Of a stretch of DNA of 64,000 nucleotides, positions 9,203 through 17,570 are shown one piece after another. Under the pieces are notes generated by a model, which saw nothing but the letters and a program-made list of their open reading frames with translations, did no database searches and was not told the origin of the DNA. Every line of letters begins with the position of its first letter. The first letter of the stretch is position 1. A program made the translations under genes and the position numbers. This DNA is from Dehalococcoidia bacterium. Lineage in GTDB: Bacteria; Chloroflexota; Dehalococcoidia; Lucifugimonadales; Lucifugimonadaceae. The stretch is taken from contig JANQQP010000011.1 in the NCBI GenBank assembly GCA_028285005.1, forward strand, positions 1 through 64,000, in the 5' to 3' direction.

Positions 9203-11166
9203 TGAGGTATTCGGTGAACTCGCCATTTAGCCCCTACTGGCATCGGCTCGCCAGGGTTGCAGCGTTCCTGGCCGTCGTCGCGCTGCTGGCGGTTGCATCT
9301 GTCACACCGACGTTGGCAGACGACGATGATGATGACGAAAACCGTGGCGTCCGCGACACGTTCCGCGGCGACTCACCTAGCACTCCCCTGCCCTCGCACA
9401 CACCCAACCGCGATTCTGTCGGCGATGGGTGGTTCCAGAGCCCGGGAGCGAATTTCCAGATCGCGGCTGACGGCCGCTCCGTTCGTGATGCCGGACTGAA
9501 CTTCACGCCCAGGGTCGCGACCATCGACACGCTGGTCAGCGAGTACGACCTGGAGGTGAGAATCAAGCGGACCGGGCCTTCCACCCTGACCGGAGTCGTG
9601 TTCCGCTACGTCGACGCAGAAAACCACATGGCCGTGACGCACGACGGCAGACGGCTCCGACTCGTCAAGGTGGTTAACGGTGTCGAAACTGTCCTCAGGC
9701 GTAGCACCTTCCGCTCTCGTTCTGATGACGGCGATCTATGGCGTATCGAGGTCAGCGACGAATCTGTCGTAGTGCGCATCGACGGCCGCCGCAAGATGCG
9801 CACCACTGATGTCCCGTTCACCGGTGCCACTGTCGCAGGATTGATCCAACAGCCATCGCAGGACACAAGGTTCAAGAACTTCATCGTCAAGCCGGAAGAA
9901 GATGATGATGATGACGACGACCGCGACGATGACGATCGGTCGACACCGAATCCTTCTGCACCTGTCGTGCTCGATTCGTTCTCTGCACCCGACGGCACTC
10001 CGATCGAATCGCACACCGGCACCGAGGTGGCCTCAGGCGGCGGATGGTCTGAGATAGCTGGCATCTGGCATATCTCCGGTGGCGTACTGACGCTGGAATC
10101 GCCGAATCCAGCGAGGCCATCGGGAGACCATATCGTGGTCATCCCGTCGGAAGACGCACCGCTGCAGGAAATCTCGGCAGATGTGACATGGCACGGCGGG
10201 CTGGCCGGACTGGCCTGGAACGTGTCCGATGCGAGCGCCTACTCACTGCTCTTCTGGGATGGAGCGACACTGGTTGTGGGACGAGTAGAAGGCGGTGCAT
10301 TCCTTGAGAGAGGGAGACGTGAAGTGACGTGGGCTCCCGGCCAAACCCGCAACCTCCGGATTCGGTTGCAGGACGGGCATGCGTTCGTCTACGTGGACGA
10401 CAGCGAGCCGATCATGCTGGCCTTCGGCATCGAGAATCCGTCGATTCTCAATGCCGGTGTTTTCGACCGGTTCAACGCTGGAAACAGCTTCGACAACTTC
10501 ACCGTCCGTACTTCTCCGGCGAGTCAGGACCTGCCAGTTCTCGTGCCCGACCCACCGATCGGTCCACCCGATCCGGCAACTCCGCCGGATGACGCCTGGC
10601 TGTACGACAGCTTCAACTCGTCCGCCTTCTCGTTGTTGCGCTTCCGAACGCCGGAGATTGATCCGTCTGGCGGCGGGTGGACGGACGATGACAGCTTCTG
10701 GATGATCCTCGACCAGCAGGCGTCAGAGCAGTCTGGAGTGTTCGGTCCCGACGGATTCGACAGGTTCGCGGCCATCGACACAGGCACCGACAGCTACCAG
10801 CTGAGGTCGAATGTTGAGTGGGACGGCGGACGCGCCGGTGTGTTCTTTGGTGGCCGCGGAACCGGAAACGATGACGCGGGCCGCAACGGCTTCATCTTCT
10901 TCCGCAGCGGTGACGTCCTGCATGTCGGCCAGCTAATCGGCGGCGTCTACTTCCCGATCGACTCCACCGACAAGTTCAACTGGGTGGCGGGCCGGACGAA
11001 GACACTACGAGTCGATGTCGAAGGAGACAGAGCAACGCTCAGGCTGAACGGTAAGAGGATCTTCAGGTTCAGGAACTCTGCGCTACAAGACTCGACCTGG
11101 GCCGGGCTGTTCCAACGCGGTGGGCAGGACGAGCGATACGAAGACTTCACGATCAGGTTGCCGTAG
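9199..11166 (+). CDS. Secreted protein with three concanavalin-like (LamG/DUF1080-type) domains and Asp-rich linkers
   Basis: 655 aa. GTG at 9199 or ATG at 9202. A signal peptide (residues about 15-41, ending SVTPTLADD) is followed by an Asp run (D41-D46), then three repeats of one beta-sandwich type at about 50-213, 250-440 and 470-655. Each repeat opens with GGW/GDGW plus an aromatic strand (GGWSEIAGIWHISGG; GGWTDDDSFWMILDQ). Each closes with an aromatic/hydrophobic strand such as TVAGLIQQPSQDTRFKNF, GVFDRFNAGNSFDNF or WAGLFQRGGQDERYEDF. A second acidic run (about residues 233-249) joins domains one and two. It is probably an extracellular glycan-binding or glycan-cleaving protein; no catalytic residues could be assigned. 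Confidence 0.75.
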   Translation: MMRYSVNSPFSPYWHRLARVAAFLAVVALLAVASVTPTLADDDDDDENRGVRDTFRGDSPSTPLPSHTPNRDSVGDGWFQSPGANFQIAADGRSVRDAGLNFTPRVATIDTLVSEYDLEVRIKRTGPSTLTGVVFRYVDAENHMAVTHDGRRLRLVKVVNGVETVLRRSTFRSRSDDGDLWRIEVSDESVVVRIDGRRKMRTTDVPFTGATVAGLIQQPSQDTRFKNFIVKPEEDDDDDDDRDDDDRSTPNPSAPVVLDSFSAPDGTPIESHTGTEVASGGGWSEIAGIWHISGGVLTLESPNPARPSGDHIVVIPSEDAPLQEISADVTWHGGLAGLAWNVSDASAYSLLFWDGATLVVGRVEGGAFLERGRREVTWAPGQTRNLRIRLQDGHAFVYVDDSEPIMLAFGIENPSILNAGVFDRFNAGNSFDNFTVRTSPASQDLPVLVPDPPIGPPDPATPPDDAWLYDSFNSSAFSLLRFRTPEIDPSGGGWTDDDSFWMILDQQASEQSGVFGPDGFDRFAAIDTGTDSYQLRSNVEWDGGRAGVFFGGRGTGNDDAGRNGFIFFRSGDVLHVGQLIGGVYFPIDSTDKFNWVAGRTKTLRVDVEGDRATLRLNGKRIFRFRNSALQDSTWAGLFQRGGQDERYEDFTIRLP

Positions 11167-11181
11167 CCCAACTGCCGCCTG

Positions 11182-12660
11182 TCAAGCGATTTTCGGTGTT
11201 GATGGGTCGGATGGCTCGGACTGCTTCACCTCTGTCACCGGACTGGCGAGCCTCGACTTCGGTCTTTCGTCAGTCTGATCGACGGCCTTTCCAGTCTTCA
11301 TCGAGACGGTGATCAAGCCAAGCAGCACTGCACCGGAAATGGCCGAGATGCCCAGAGCCCACTGCGTGCCCAGGAACTCAGCGATTGAGCCCAACAGGAT
11401 CATGCCGAACGGTCCAAAGCCGAACATGATGAACCGTACGCTGATGACTCGGCTGCGAAACTCGGGCGACGCCGTCAACTGCATCGTGATCATGTTCGTC
11501 ACGAAGTAGAGCGTAGCGACTCCGGCAGCAAGGCCTGCAATCACCAGTGACAGCAGGAACGTCTCGGACAGTGCAAGCGCAAGCACCAGTCCGGTGAACA
11601 GGAACCCTGTGGTGATGGTCAGACGCTTCTCGCCCATCGCAGACCCGATCGGCACCGATAGAACTGCGCCAAGCAAAGCTCCGACGCCTATAGAGACCTG
11701 CAGTGCCGCTAAACCACCGGCGCCCTGCCCCAGCACGTCCTTCGCCAGCGGCGGCAACAGCGCCACCCAGGTGTTAGCGGTGATGACCAGAGCGAACCCT
11801 GCGACCAGGTACCAGCGCAGAGTCTGGTGATTGGCGATGTAGGCGGCGCCCTGCTTCATGTTCAACAGGAAACTGCCCTTATGGCTCGATTGAGACTTGG
11901 CAACAGGTCTGAGACTGGCGAATATCGGGATCGCCGGCAGGACAAGCACAGCTCCAAGCACCGCGGCAGCGCCGGTTCCTGCCGTCGCCAGAACCAGACC
12001 GCCCACCAACGGACCGGCGATCTGTGCCAGGTTGAACATGGCTGGAGAAAGCCCTAGAGCGGCACGTTGCAGCTTCGGCCTGACGAGATCGCCAACCAGC
12101 GACTGCCGGGATGGAGCGTATGTAGCTGCTGTCACGCCGTGCACTCCTGTCAGCACCAGCACGTGCCAGGCCTGCACCACGTCAGCAAGGATCAGCACTG
12201 CCAGCGCAGCGTAGGTGCCGAACACTATCGACTCGCCTGTGGCGATTACTCGAGTACGCTTGAAGCGGTCAGCCAGTTCTCCACCAACCAGCGTGAAGAC
12301 CAACATTGGCGCTATGAAGAGCACCGGCACCAGCGAAACAAGCAGCGGAGATCCGGTTAGTTCGTTCACGAGCCAGCCACGGATGAGCATGTGCACGAAG
12401 AACGCCGAAAAGCTGAACAGCGCGGCGATCGTGTAGTGCCTGAACTGAGTGTGGCCAAGCGGAGCGAACGGACCAATGCGGCTGATCTCGTAGACCGGCC
12501 GGTGGAGGCCACCTGTGCCCGGAGCGCGCGGCTTCTTCCGTCGCGGTCTGCCCTCCGTCGTCGCGCCAGAATCGTGACCTGGAAGTTTCGTGGCCAGGCG
12601 CCCGGGGAGATGCAGATTCGGTTTCGTAGTGGTTCCTGTCAGCAGAAGGCCGAAGCGCAA
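11182..12660 (-). CDS. MFS transporter, EntS/MFS_3-like exporter
   Basis: 492 aa with 12 predicted membrane spans starting near residue 75. The TM2-3 loop reads GGELADRFKRTRVIA, the MFS signature. Long conserved segments (MFNLAQIAGPLVGGLVLA; PPLAKDVLGQGAGGLAAL) are typical of the transmembrane secretion effector/MFS_3 class, whose members export siderophores and drugs. The N-terminal ~70 residues are basic and hydrophilic. The only in-frame start before TM1 is a TTG at 12660, lying in the loop of a perfect 8-bp hairpin (12649-12669), with a TGA at 12670-12672 immediately upstream. The true start is therefore uncertain. Substrate unknown. Confidence 0.82.
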   Translation of the reverse strand: MRFGLLLTGTTTKPNLHLPGRLATKLPGHDSGATTEGRPRRKKPRAPGTGGLHRPVYEISRIGPFAPLGHTQFRHYTIAALFSFSAFFVHMLIRGWLVNELTGSPLLVSLVPVLFIAPMLVFTLVGGELADRFKRTRVIATGESIVFGTYAALAVLILADVVQAWHVLVLTGVHGVTAATYAPSRQSLVGDLVRPKLQRAALGLSPAMFNLAQIAGPLVGGLVLATAGTGAAAVLGAVLVLPAIPIFASLRPVAKSQSSHKGSFLLNMKQGAAYIANHQTLRWYLVAGFALVITANTWVALLPPLAKDVLGQGAGGLAALQVSIGVGALLGAVLSVPIGSAMGEKRLTITTGFLFTGLVLALALSETFLLSLVIAGLAAGVATLYFVTNMITMQLTASPEFRSRVISVRFIMFGFGPFGMILLGSIAEFLGTQWALGISAISGAVLLGLITVSMKTGKAVDQTDERPKSRLASPVTEVKQSEPSDPSTPKIA

Positions 12661-12669
12661 GGCTTCGGC
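12649..12669. repeat. Inverted repeat (8-bp stem, 5-nt loop) over the MFS start codon
   Basis: GCCGAAGC (12649-12656) and GCTTCGGC (12662-12669) are perfect complements around the loop GCAAG. On the minus strand the loop contains the TTG start of the downstream MFS gene. No U-tract follows, so it is not a factor-independent terminator. It may limit translation initiation or be incidental. Confidence 0.45.
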
Positions 12670-12791
12670 TCATGGGTTCGGGGTTTAGGCGGTTTTGGTG
12701 GGTTGCTGACTACAAGTATCTGCTCAAAGTGTTACCGATTCCATACGAAAATCGCGCAATCGCGTACGGGTTTTCTGAAATCGTTCGGCCG

Positions 12792-13445
12792 CTACCAGAC
12801 CCGAGAGATCTGCTCGAACGCGTAGTAGCCGAGCAGCGCCACGACCAGGGACTGAACCACTTTGCCGGCGAAGGTCGCAGCCAGGAAACGAGTCTGGCTG
12901 ACGCCTGTCAGGCCTGCGAAGTAGCCAGCGTAGTCGAATACAGGGTTGGGCACGGCGGCGACGAGGAATGATGTAGTCGTCACATTGCGTGTGTACCAGT
13001 CGGAGACTCGCGATGTTGCCCTGTAGAGCCGGGTGCCCGGATCTGGCTGAGAGCGTTCCGCCAGCCTCGAGCCAGCCTTGCCGAGGGCGTAACAACCTGC
13101 CATGCCGACCGTGATGCCGGCTGCCGCAGCGATCGCCAGCAGGATCGGGTTCAAGACCGTGGCGCCGGCGAAAACGAGTGTGAGCGTCGGAACTGGCAGG
13201 AAGAAGGTGATGCTGCCGAGGGCGCCCAGGAAGAATACTGCGAGGTAGCCAAATGTGAGGACAAGCCCCGGGTCGAACGAGATGTAGCGCTGGAGGATGA
13301 TGGGCGCTGCAACAGCAGCAACTATGACGATGAATCCGAACCAGCCGGCCACGCTGCTTCGGCTGCCGGTTCTATTCGCAGCAATCGTATTGGACTGTTC
13401 TTCTCGTACTGCGAGCGGAGCCGAAGACGTCGTGACCTGCTGCAT
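12792..13445 (-). CDS. VTT-domain (TVP38/SNARE-associated, DedA-like) membrane protein
   Basis: 217 aa. About 45 hydrophilic residues are followed by TM segments at roughly 33-52, 60-80, 85-115 and two near the C-terminus. Signature parts of the VTT/SNARE-associated family are visible: FFLGALGSITFFLPVPTLTL, GMAGCYALGKAGSR and VPNPVFDYAGYFAGLTGVS, the last resembling the family's P-x(2)-P-F-D re-entrant motif. Proteins of this family act in membrane lipid scrambling or envelope stress; the specific role here is not known. ATG at 13445 with TGGAG about 10 nt upstream. The 268-bp gap to glcD holds a structured element. Confidence 0.82.
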   Translation of the reverse strand: MQQVTTSSAPLAVREEQSNTIAANRTGSRSSVAGWFGFIVIVAAVAAPIILQRYISFDPGLVLTFGYLAVFFLGALGSITFFLPVPTLTLVFAGATVLNPILLAIAAAAGITVGMAGCYALGKAGSRLAERSQPDPGTRLYRATSRVSDWYTRNVTTTSFLVAAVPNPVFDYAGYFAGLTGVSQTRFLAATFAGKVVQSLVVALLGYYAFEQISRVW

Positions 13446-13508
13446 GTGTCGAGGCTCCAGAGTTTGCTGCGCGGACTAGTACCAAGACGGACAGGACGGA
13501 CAAAAGGA

Positions 13509-13586
13509 GGTGATCTGTCAGCCCTCGCCGCGACCGCACCGGTACAGGTGGATGCCCGGACAGCCGCGGCGAGGACGTGATTCACC
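13509..13586. repeat. Nested inverted repeats around a perfect Shine-Dalgarno sequence in the VTT/glcD intergenic region
   Basis: Plus strand 13502-13515 carries AAAAGGAGGTGATC, complementary to the 3' end of 16S rRNA over 12 or more bases. GGTGATC (13509-13515) can pair with GATTCACC (13579-13586, one bulge). Inside this, CCTCGCCGCG (13523-13532) is perfectly complementary to CGCGGCGAGG (13565-13574), enclosing a 32-nt loop. In a plus-strand transcript toward glcD the ribosome-binding site would be partly hidden in the stem. No known riboswitch family was recognised. Confidence 0.55.
13515..13580 (+). CDS. Possible 21-codon leader peptide with CTG start
   Basis: Directly after the strong ribosome-binding site AAGGAGG at 13504-13510 comes CTG at 13515 (4 nt after AGGAGG), opening a 21-codon frame ending in TGA at 13578-13580. 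The frame is Ala/Val/Arg-rich (it starts with Ser-Ala-Leu-Ala-Ala and ends Ala-Ala-Ala-Arg-Thr) and runs through both stem arms. Support is the extreme ribosome-binding site only; CTG starts are rare and the peptide matches nothing known to me. It could be a regulatory leader for glcD. Confidence 0.25.
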   Translation: MSALAATAPVQVDARTAAART

Positions 13587-13713
13587 CAGTTTCATCAGGT
13601 GTGTTCCAGAAGTCAGCACGCGGGCCGGTGGCTCTGGGTGTGGGTTCCGTTTTGCGTAACGGCATAGAGACCGCTCCCAGACCGGATCGTCACGGGCATG
13701 GCAAAATGGGCGC

Positions 13714-15243
13714 ATGACATCTGTAGAGAAAGCGGCATCCCGGGCGACAGCAAGTCCGTCCTTGATCGCAGACCTGCAAGCACAGGTCGGCGAGCGCAAC
13801 GTCGTCTGGAAGCCTGAAGACCTGCTTCTTTACGAGTACGACGGGTCAATCGACCGCGCATCGCCGAGAGTCGTGGTTCTGCCAGGCTCTGCGGAGGAAG
13901 CCGCCGAATGTGTGAAAGTGGCGAACCGTCACGATGCCTGCATAGTGCCGCGTGGCGCTGGTACCGGCCTTTCGGGCGGAGCAATTCCTTTGCGAGACTC
14001 GGTGGTGATCGGTCTCGCCAGGCTCAGCCGCATACTCGAAGTCGACACCAAGAACCGGGTGGCTATCGTCGAGCCCGGACTGGTGAACATCGAACTGTCG
14101 AACCATGTCGAGCAGTTCGGTCTCTACTACGCGCCTGACCCTTCGTCGCAGAAGGCCTGCACGATTGGTGGCAACGTGGCGGAAAACGCCGGAGGGCCGC
14201 ACTGCCTCGCCCTCGGCACCACCACGAACCATGTACTTGGAGTCGAGGTCGTGCTCGCGGACGGCACTTTGCTCTGGCTGGGCGGTCCTGAACGTGAGAG
14301 CAGCGGATACGACCTGCGAGGCGCGTTTATCGGCTCAGAGGGCACCTTCGGAATCGTCACCAAGGTCGCGGTACGGCTGCTCAAGATCCCGGAGAAGATT
14401 CACACCACCCTGGCCGCATTCACGTCCCTCGACGCCGCTTCTCAGACAGTGTCGGACATCATCGGTGCAGGCATAGTGCCCGCGGCTCTTGAGATGATGG
14501 ACCGCATCACGATCGATGCCTGTGAGCCTGTCTATCACCCCGGATATCCCGAAGACGCTGAGGCTGTTCTGATCGTTGAGCTGGATGGGCTCACCGAGGC
14601 GGTCGATGAGCAGTCTGAGATCGTCGACCGAATCTGCAACAGCAACGGCGCTTCCGAGATCCGCGAAGCAGACGACCCGGCCAAGCGGGCCGACCTCTGG
14701 GCTACTCGCAAGGGAGCGATTGGCGCATTCGGCACGATAGCGCCGAGCTACTACCTCGTGGACGGCGTCGTGCCGCGGACCAAGCTGCAGGAAGTGATGA
14801 GGCAAGTGCGGGCAGTTGGCGACGAGCTTGGCCTGACTATCGGCAATGTGTTCCATGCCGGCGACGGCAACCTTCACCCTTGCATCTTGTTCAATGAGCG
14901 CAACCGCGACGAGGTGCTGAAGGTGATCCAGGCAGGCGAGCGCATCCTCGAAATATGCGTCGAACACGGCGGGGCCCTGTCCGGCGAGCACGGCATCGGG
15001 ATCGAGAAGCAGGCCTACATGCCGTTGGTGTTCACAGAAGACGATATGGACGCCATGAAAGGGCTGCGAGAGGCGTTCCTCAACCCGGACCACGGCGATA
15101 GCGGTGGGGACGACGCTTCCGCGACGCCGGTTTCTGAGCGCTTCAACCCCGGAAAGGTCTTCCCGGGCGGAGCCAGCCACGGCGAGGCCTACGGCATCAC
15201 CGAGCACTCTGTACGGAGAGCGGGCCGCCACGACGAGGTTTAG
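13714..15243 (+). CDS. glcD: FAD-linked oxidase, GlcD-type glycolate/D-lactate dehydrogenase subunit
   Basis: 509 aa. An N-terminal FAD_binding_4 (PCMH/VAO) domain contains VPRGAGTGLSGGAIPL (about 78-93) and GGNVAENAGGPHC. The C-terminal FAD-oxidase domain contains HAGDGNLHP (about 383-391) and GGALSGEHGIGIEKQ. These are GlcD/D-lactate dehydrogenase hallmarks: oxidation of an alpha-hydroxyacid to a 2-oxoacid at FAD. A short Asp/Gly/Ser-rich insertion (HGDSGGDDASAT) sits before the C-terminal NPGKVFP motif. No GlcE or GlcF partner is adjacent, so it is either a single-subunit enzyme or paired elsewhere. It opens the sugar-acid gene cluster. Confidence 0.88.
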   Translation: MTSVEKAASRATASPSLIADLQAQVGERNVVWKPEDLLLYEYDGSIDRASPRVVVLPGSAEEAAECVKVANRHDACIVPRGAGTGLSGGAIPLRDSVVIGLARLSRILEVDTKNRVAIVEPGLVNIELSNHVEQFGLYYAPDPSSQKACTIGGNVAENAGGPHCLALGTTTNHVLGVEVVLADGTLLWLGGPERESSGYDLRGAFIGSEGTFGIVTKVAVRLLKIPEKIHTTLAAFTSLDAASQTVSDIIGAGIVPAALEMMDRITIDACEPVYHPGYPEDAEAVLIVELDGLTEAVDEQSEIVDRICNSNGASEIREADDPAKRADLWATRKGAIGAFGTIAPSYYLVDGVVPRTKLQEVMRQVRAVGDELGLTIGNVFHAGDGNLHPCILFNERNRDEVLKVIQAGERILEICVEHGGALSGEHGIGIEKQAYMPLVFTEDDMDAMKGLREAFLNPDHGDSGGDDASATPVSERFNPGKVFPGGASHGEAYGITEHSVRRAGRHDEV

Positions 15244-15330
15244 TCTCCGCCTGGAGCGAAACGAACCGTTCGCTTCGCTGCTGTAGACTGCGCCTCTCTC
15301 GAAACCAGTCATTTAGCAGGTGCGCCTCCA

Positions 15331-16383
15331 TTGACCTCCTCATCCAAGCTCCGCGTCGGAATCATCGGCGCAGGCTCATTCGCAAACACCCACATGAACC
15401 AGTTCGGCCGCCTCGACAACGTTGAGGTGACGGCCTTCATGCGCCGCAATCCGGAGAAGCTTGCGGAGATGCAGAAGCAGTGGGATGTGCCGCTTGGCTA
15501 CACCGACTATCAGGAGATGCTGGCGAACCCGAACATCGACGCGGTCGACATCATCACGCCCACGGACTCGCATCGGCAGATCGCCATCGATGCGGCTAAA
15601 GCAGGCAAGCACGTGCTGTGCGACAAGCCTCTGGCCATGACTGCTGCCGACTGCCGGGAGATGCTCGATGCGGCCGAATCTGCAGGAGTTATTCATTCGA
15701 CCAACTTCAACCAGCGCGGCAACACAGCTGTCGGTCGCATGAAGCGGTACATCGACGATGGCTTCATCGGTGGACTGATCCACGCCAACATCTGGTGGGG
15801 AATGACGAACCAGCACGGCACGCGGCCGGAGATCCTCTCCTGGCGCTTTAAGAAAGAGACCGGCGGCGGAACGGTCTACGAGCTGATCCACGTGTTCGAC
15901 ATGGCTCGATTCCTGGGCGGCGAAGTGGCGCGGGTCACATCTGTACTGCACACCGCTGACAAGCATCGACCGTTCAACGACCTACCGGAGGGCATGGACG
16001 TTCATGTGCCGGACTCATCGGCGTTCCTGCTGGAGTTCGCAAACGGCGGCTACGCAGTGGCGCACACCAGCTTCGTAACCCGCATGGTGGACGCAGACGG
16101 CGGAACTCACGCTCGTATCGAGGTCTCCGGCACCAGCGGCGTGATCCACACTGAGGGCCGGCACGGACTCAAGGGATACTCAGGCGAGGCACGCGGCGGA
16201 TTGGCAGAGCTTGAGCCTGGCCCTGCTTACCCTCAGCCGTACGAGCGCTTCGTGAACGCATGCCTGGCGGGCGACCAGTCTCTCGTCGAGACCAGCTTCG
16301 TTGACGGACTGAAAGCTGCGGAGATCGTGGATGCCGCCTACGAGGCATGGGAGACGAAGAGCTGGGTGGATATCCCGCGCTAG
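15331..16383 (+). CDS. Gfo/Idh/MocA family NAD(P)-dependent oxidoreductase
   Basis: 350 aa from a TTG start. The N-terminal Rossmann fold has RVGIIGAGSFANTHM (about 8-22). The family Lys motif appears as CDKPLAMTAADC (about 97-108), in place of the usual C-E-K-P. The C-terminal alpha/beta domain contains GGGTVYELIHVFDMARF, with the conserved His of the active-site region. Members oxidise or epimerise sugars, inositols or sugar lactones with NAD(P). Genes on both sides are sugar-acid enzymes, so a role in aldose or sugar-acid oxidation is likely. Exact substrate not determinable. Confidence 0.87.
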   Translation: MTSSSKLRVGIIGAGSFANTHMNQFGRLDNVEVTAFMRRNPEKLAEMQKQWDVPLGYTDYQEMLANPNIDAVDIITPTDSHRQIAIDAAKAGKHVLCDKPLAMTAADCREMLDAAESAGVIHSTNFNQRGNTAVGRMKRYIDDGFIGGLIHANIWWGMTNQHGTRPEILSWRFKKETGGGTVYELIHVFDMARFLGGEVARVTSVLHTADKHRPFNDLPEGMDVHVPDSSAFLLEFANGGYAVAHTSFVTRMVDADGGTHARIEVSGTSGVIHTEGRHGLKGYSGEARGGLAELEPGPAYPQPYERFVNACLAGDQSLVETSFVDGLKAAEIVDAAYEAWETKSWVDIPR

Positions 16384-16524
16384 CCCGCGGAAGATTGAGC
16401 CGACCAGCCGTTGACAGACGCGTTCAAGAATTGGGCGTATGCTGTCCGTCGCTACCCGCGTGTCCGCTCTCACTGACGGCAAATCGCGGGCATTCCCAGG
16501 CACGGCTCTCAGCGGAGGACTCCC

Positions 16525-17568
16525 ATCAGCATCGAATACGTGAAGCTCGGTCGCACAGGCGTCAAGGTCTCGAACCTCTGCATCGGGACTGACAACTACG
16601 GCAACGAGTATGGCTGCGACGAAGAGACGGCACACGCCATTCTCGACCGGGCGCTCGACTACGGCATCAATTTCATCGACACGTCCGATTCCTATGCCGA
16701 CAACAGGTCCGAGATGATCATCGGCAACTATCTGAAGAAGACTGGTCGGCGCGACAACGTGGTGCTGGCGACGAAGTTCCGGTCGAAGGTCGGTCCGGGA
16801 GTCAACGACATCGGTGCCTCCCGCTACCACATCGTGCGGGCCGTCGAGGCATCCCTGAAGCGGTTGCAGACCGACCGCATCGATCTCTACTACTGCCACT
16901 CATGGGACGACGAGACGCCTGTCGAAGAGACATTGCGGGCGCTGGATGATCTGACCAGACAGGGAAAGATCGTCTACGCGGGTTGCTCGAATTTCCCCGC
17001 ATGGCTGATCTCGAAGTCGTTCTGGGCATCAGACGTCCGCAATCTGTGCCGGTTTGAGTCTGTGCAGAGCGTCTTCAACATCCTGCAGCCGGGACTGGGG
17101 ATGGAGGTGATCCCGTACGCGCAGGCGAACGGTATGGCGGTTGTGCCGTACTCCCCCCTCGCCAGCGGCATGTTGACCGGCAAACATCCTCGCTCAGGGC
17201 CGATCGACGACTCGAAGTTCGGCGCCAGGGACAGGTCGCGCGGCGGTGCGCTGGTGAACCGCTACTGGAACGAGCCGCGGCTCGATGCTGTCGACAGGCT
17301 GAACGATGTAGCAGCTAAATACGGGCAGCCGATGTTGCGGCTTGCGCTTCAATGGGTCTCAGACTTCCCCGGCGTCACGTCTCCGATCTTCGGTGCGAGG
17401 CGAATCGACCAGGTTGAGGGAATCATCGAGGCACACTCGGAGCGGGCTCCGAACGAGGCGATGGCCGAAGTGATGAGCATCGCCGAGGAGTTCGCTGCTG
17501 CCAGTCCAATGGTGTATCCGCCGAATCCGGGCGGCGCTTTCGGCAGAGAGACGAGGCAGAGGGCATAA
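16525..17568 (+). CDS. Aldo/keto reductase, first of a tandem pair, probable non-canonical ATC start
   Basis: About 347 aa. AKR features: DTSDSYADNRSE (Asp and Tyr of the catalytic tetrad), VVLATKFRS (Lys), DLYYCHSWDDETP (His) and a C-terminal SPLASGMLTG. It would use NADPH to reduce or oxidise a sugar aldehyde or ketone. GTG at 16540 would be the first ordinary start after an in-frame TGA at 16474, but the ribosome-binding site GGAGGA (16514-16519) is 20 nt away. An ATC at 16525 is 5 nt from it and restores the family N-terminus (x-S-I-E-Y-V-K-L-G-R-T-G) shared with the next gene. The alternative is a sequencing error in an ATG. Confidence 0.88.
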   Translation: MSIEYVKLGRTGVKVSNLCIGTDNYGNEYGCDEETAHAILDRALDYGINFIDTSDSYADNRSEMIIGNYLKKTGRRDNVVLATKFRSKVGPGVNDIGASRYHIVRAVEASLKRLQTDRIDLYYCHSWDDETPVEETLRALDDLTRQGKIVYAGCSNFPAWLISKSFWASDVRNLCRFESVQSVFNILQPGLGMEVIPYAQANGMAVVPYSPLASGMLTGKHPRSGPIDDSKFGARDRSRGGALVNRYWNEPRLDAVDRLNDVAAKYGQPMLRLALQWVSDFPGVTSPIFGARRIDQVEGIIEAHSERAPNEAMAEVMSIAEEFAAASPMVYPPNPGGAFGRETRQRA

Positions 17569-17570
17569 GC

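Noticed and set aside
9895-9940. GAT repeats as a microsatellite or CRISPR-like repeat
   Set aside because: The repeats are in frame and encode an Asp-rich linker of the secreted protein; no spacers exist.
13502-13515. Match to the 3' end of 16S rRNA suggesting an rRNA fragment
   Set aside because: Only the anti-Shine-Dalgarno complement is shared; the flanks do not match 16S helix 45. It reads as a ribosome-binding site on the plus strand.
13560-13610. CTGATGA on the minus strand suggesting a hammerhead ribozyme
   Set aside because: The required stem II and GAAA core do not follow; the match is chance.
14335-15312. 325-codon open frame antisense to glcD
   Set aside because: It mirrors the strongly conserved GlcD frame, has no recognisable domain and no ribosome-binding site; long antisense frames are common at this GC content.
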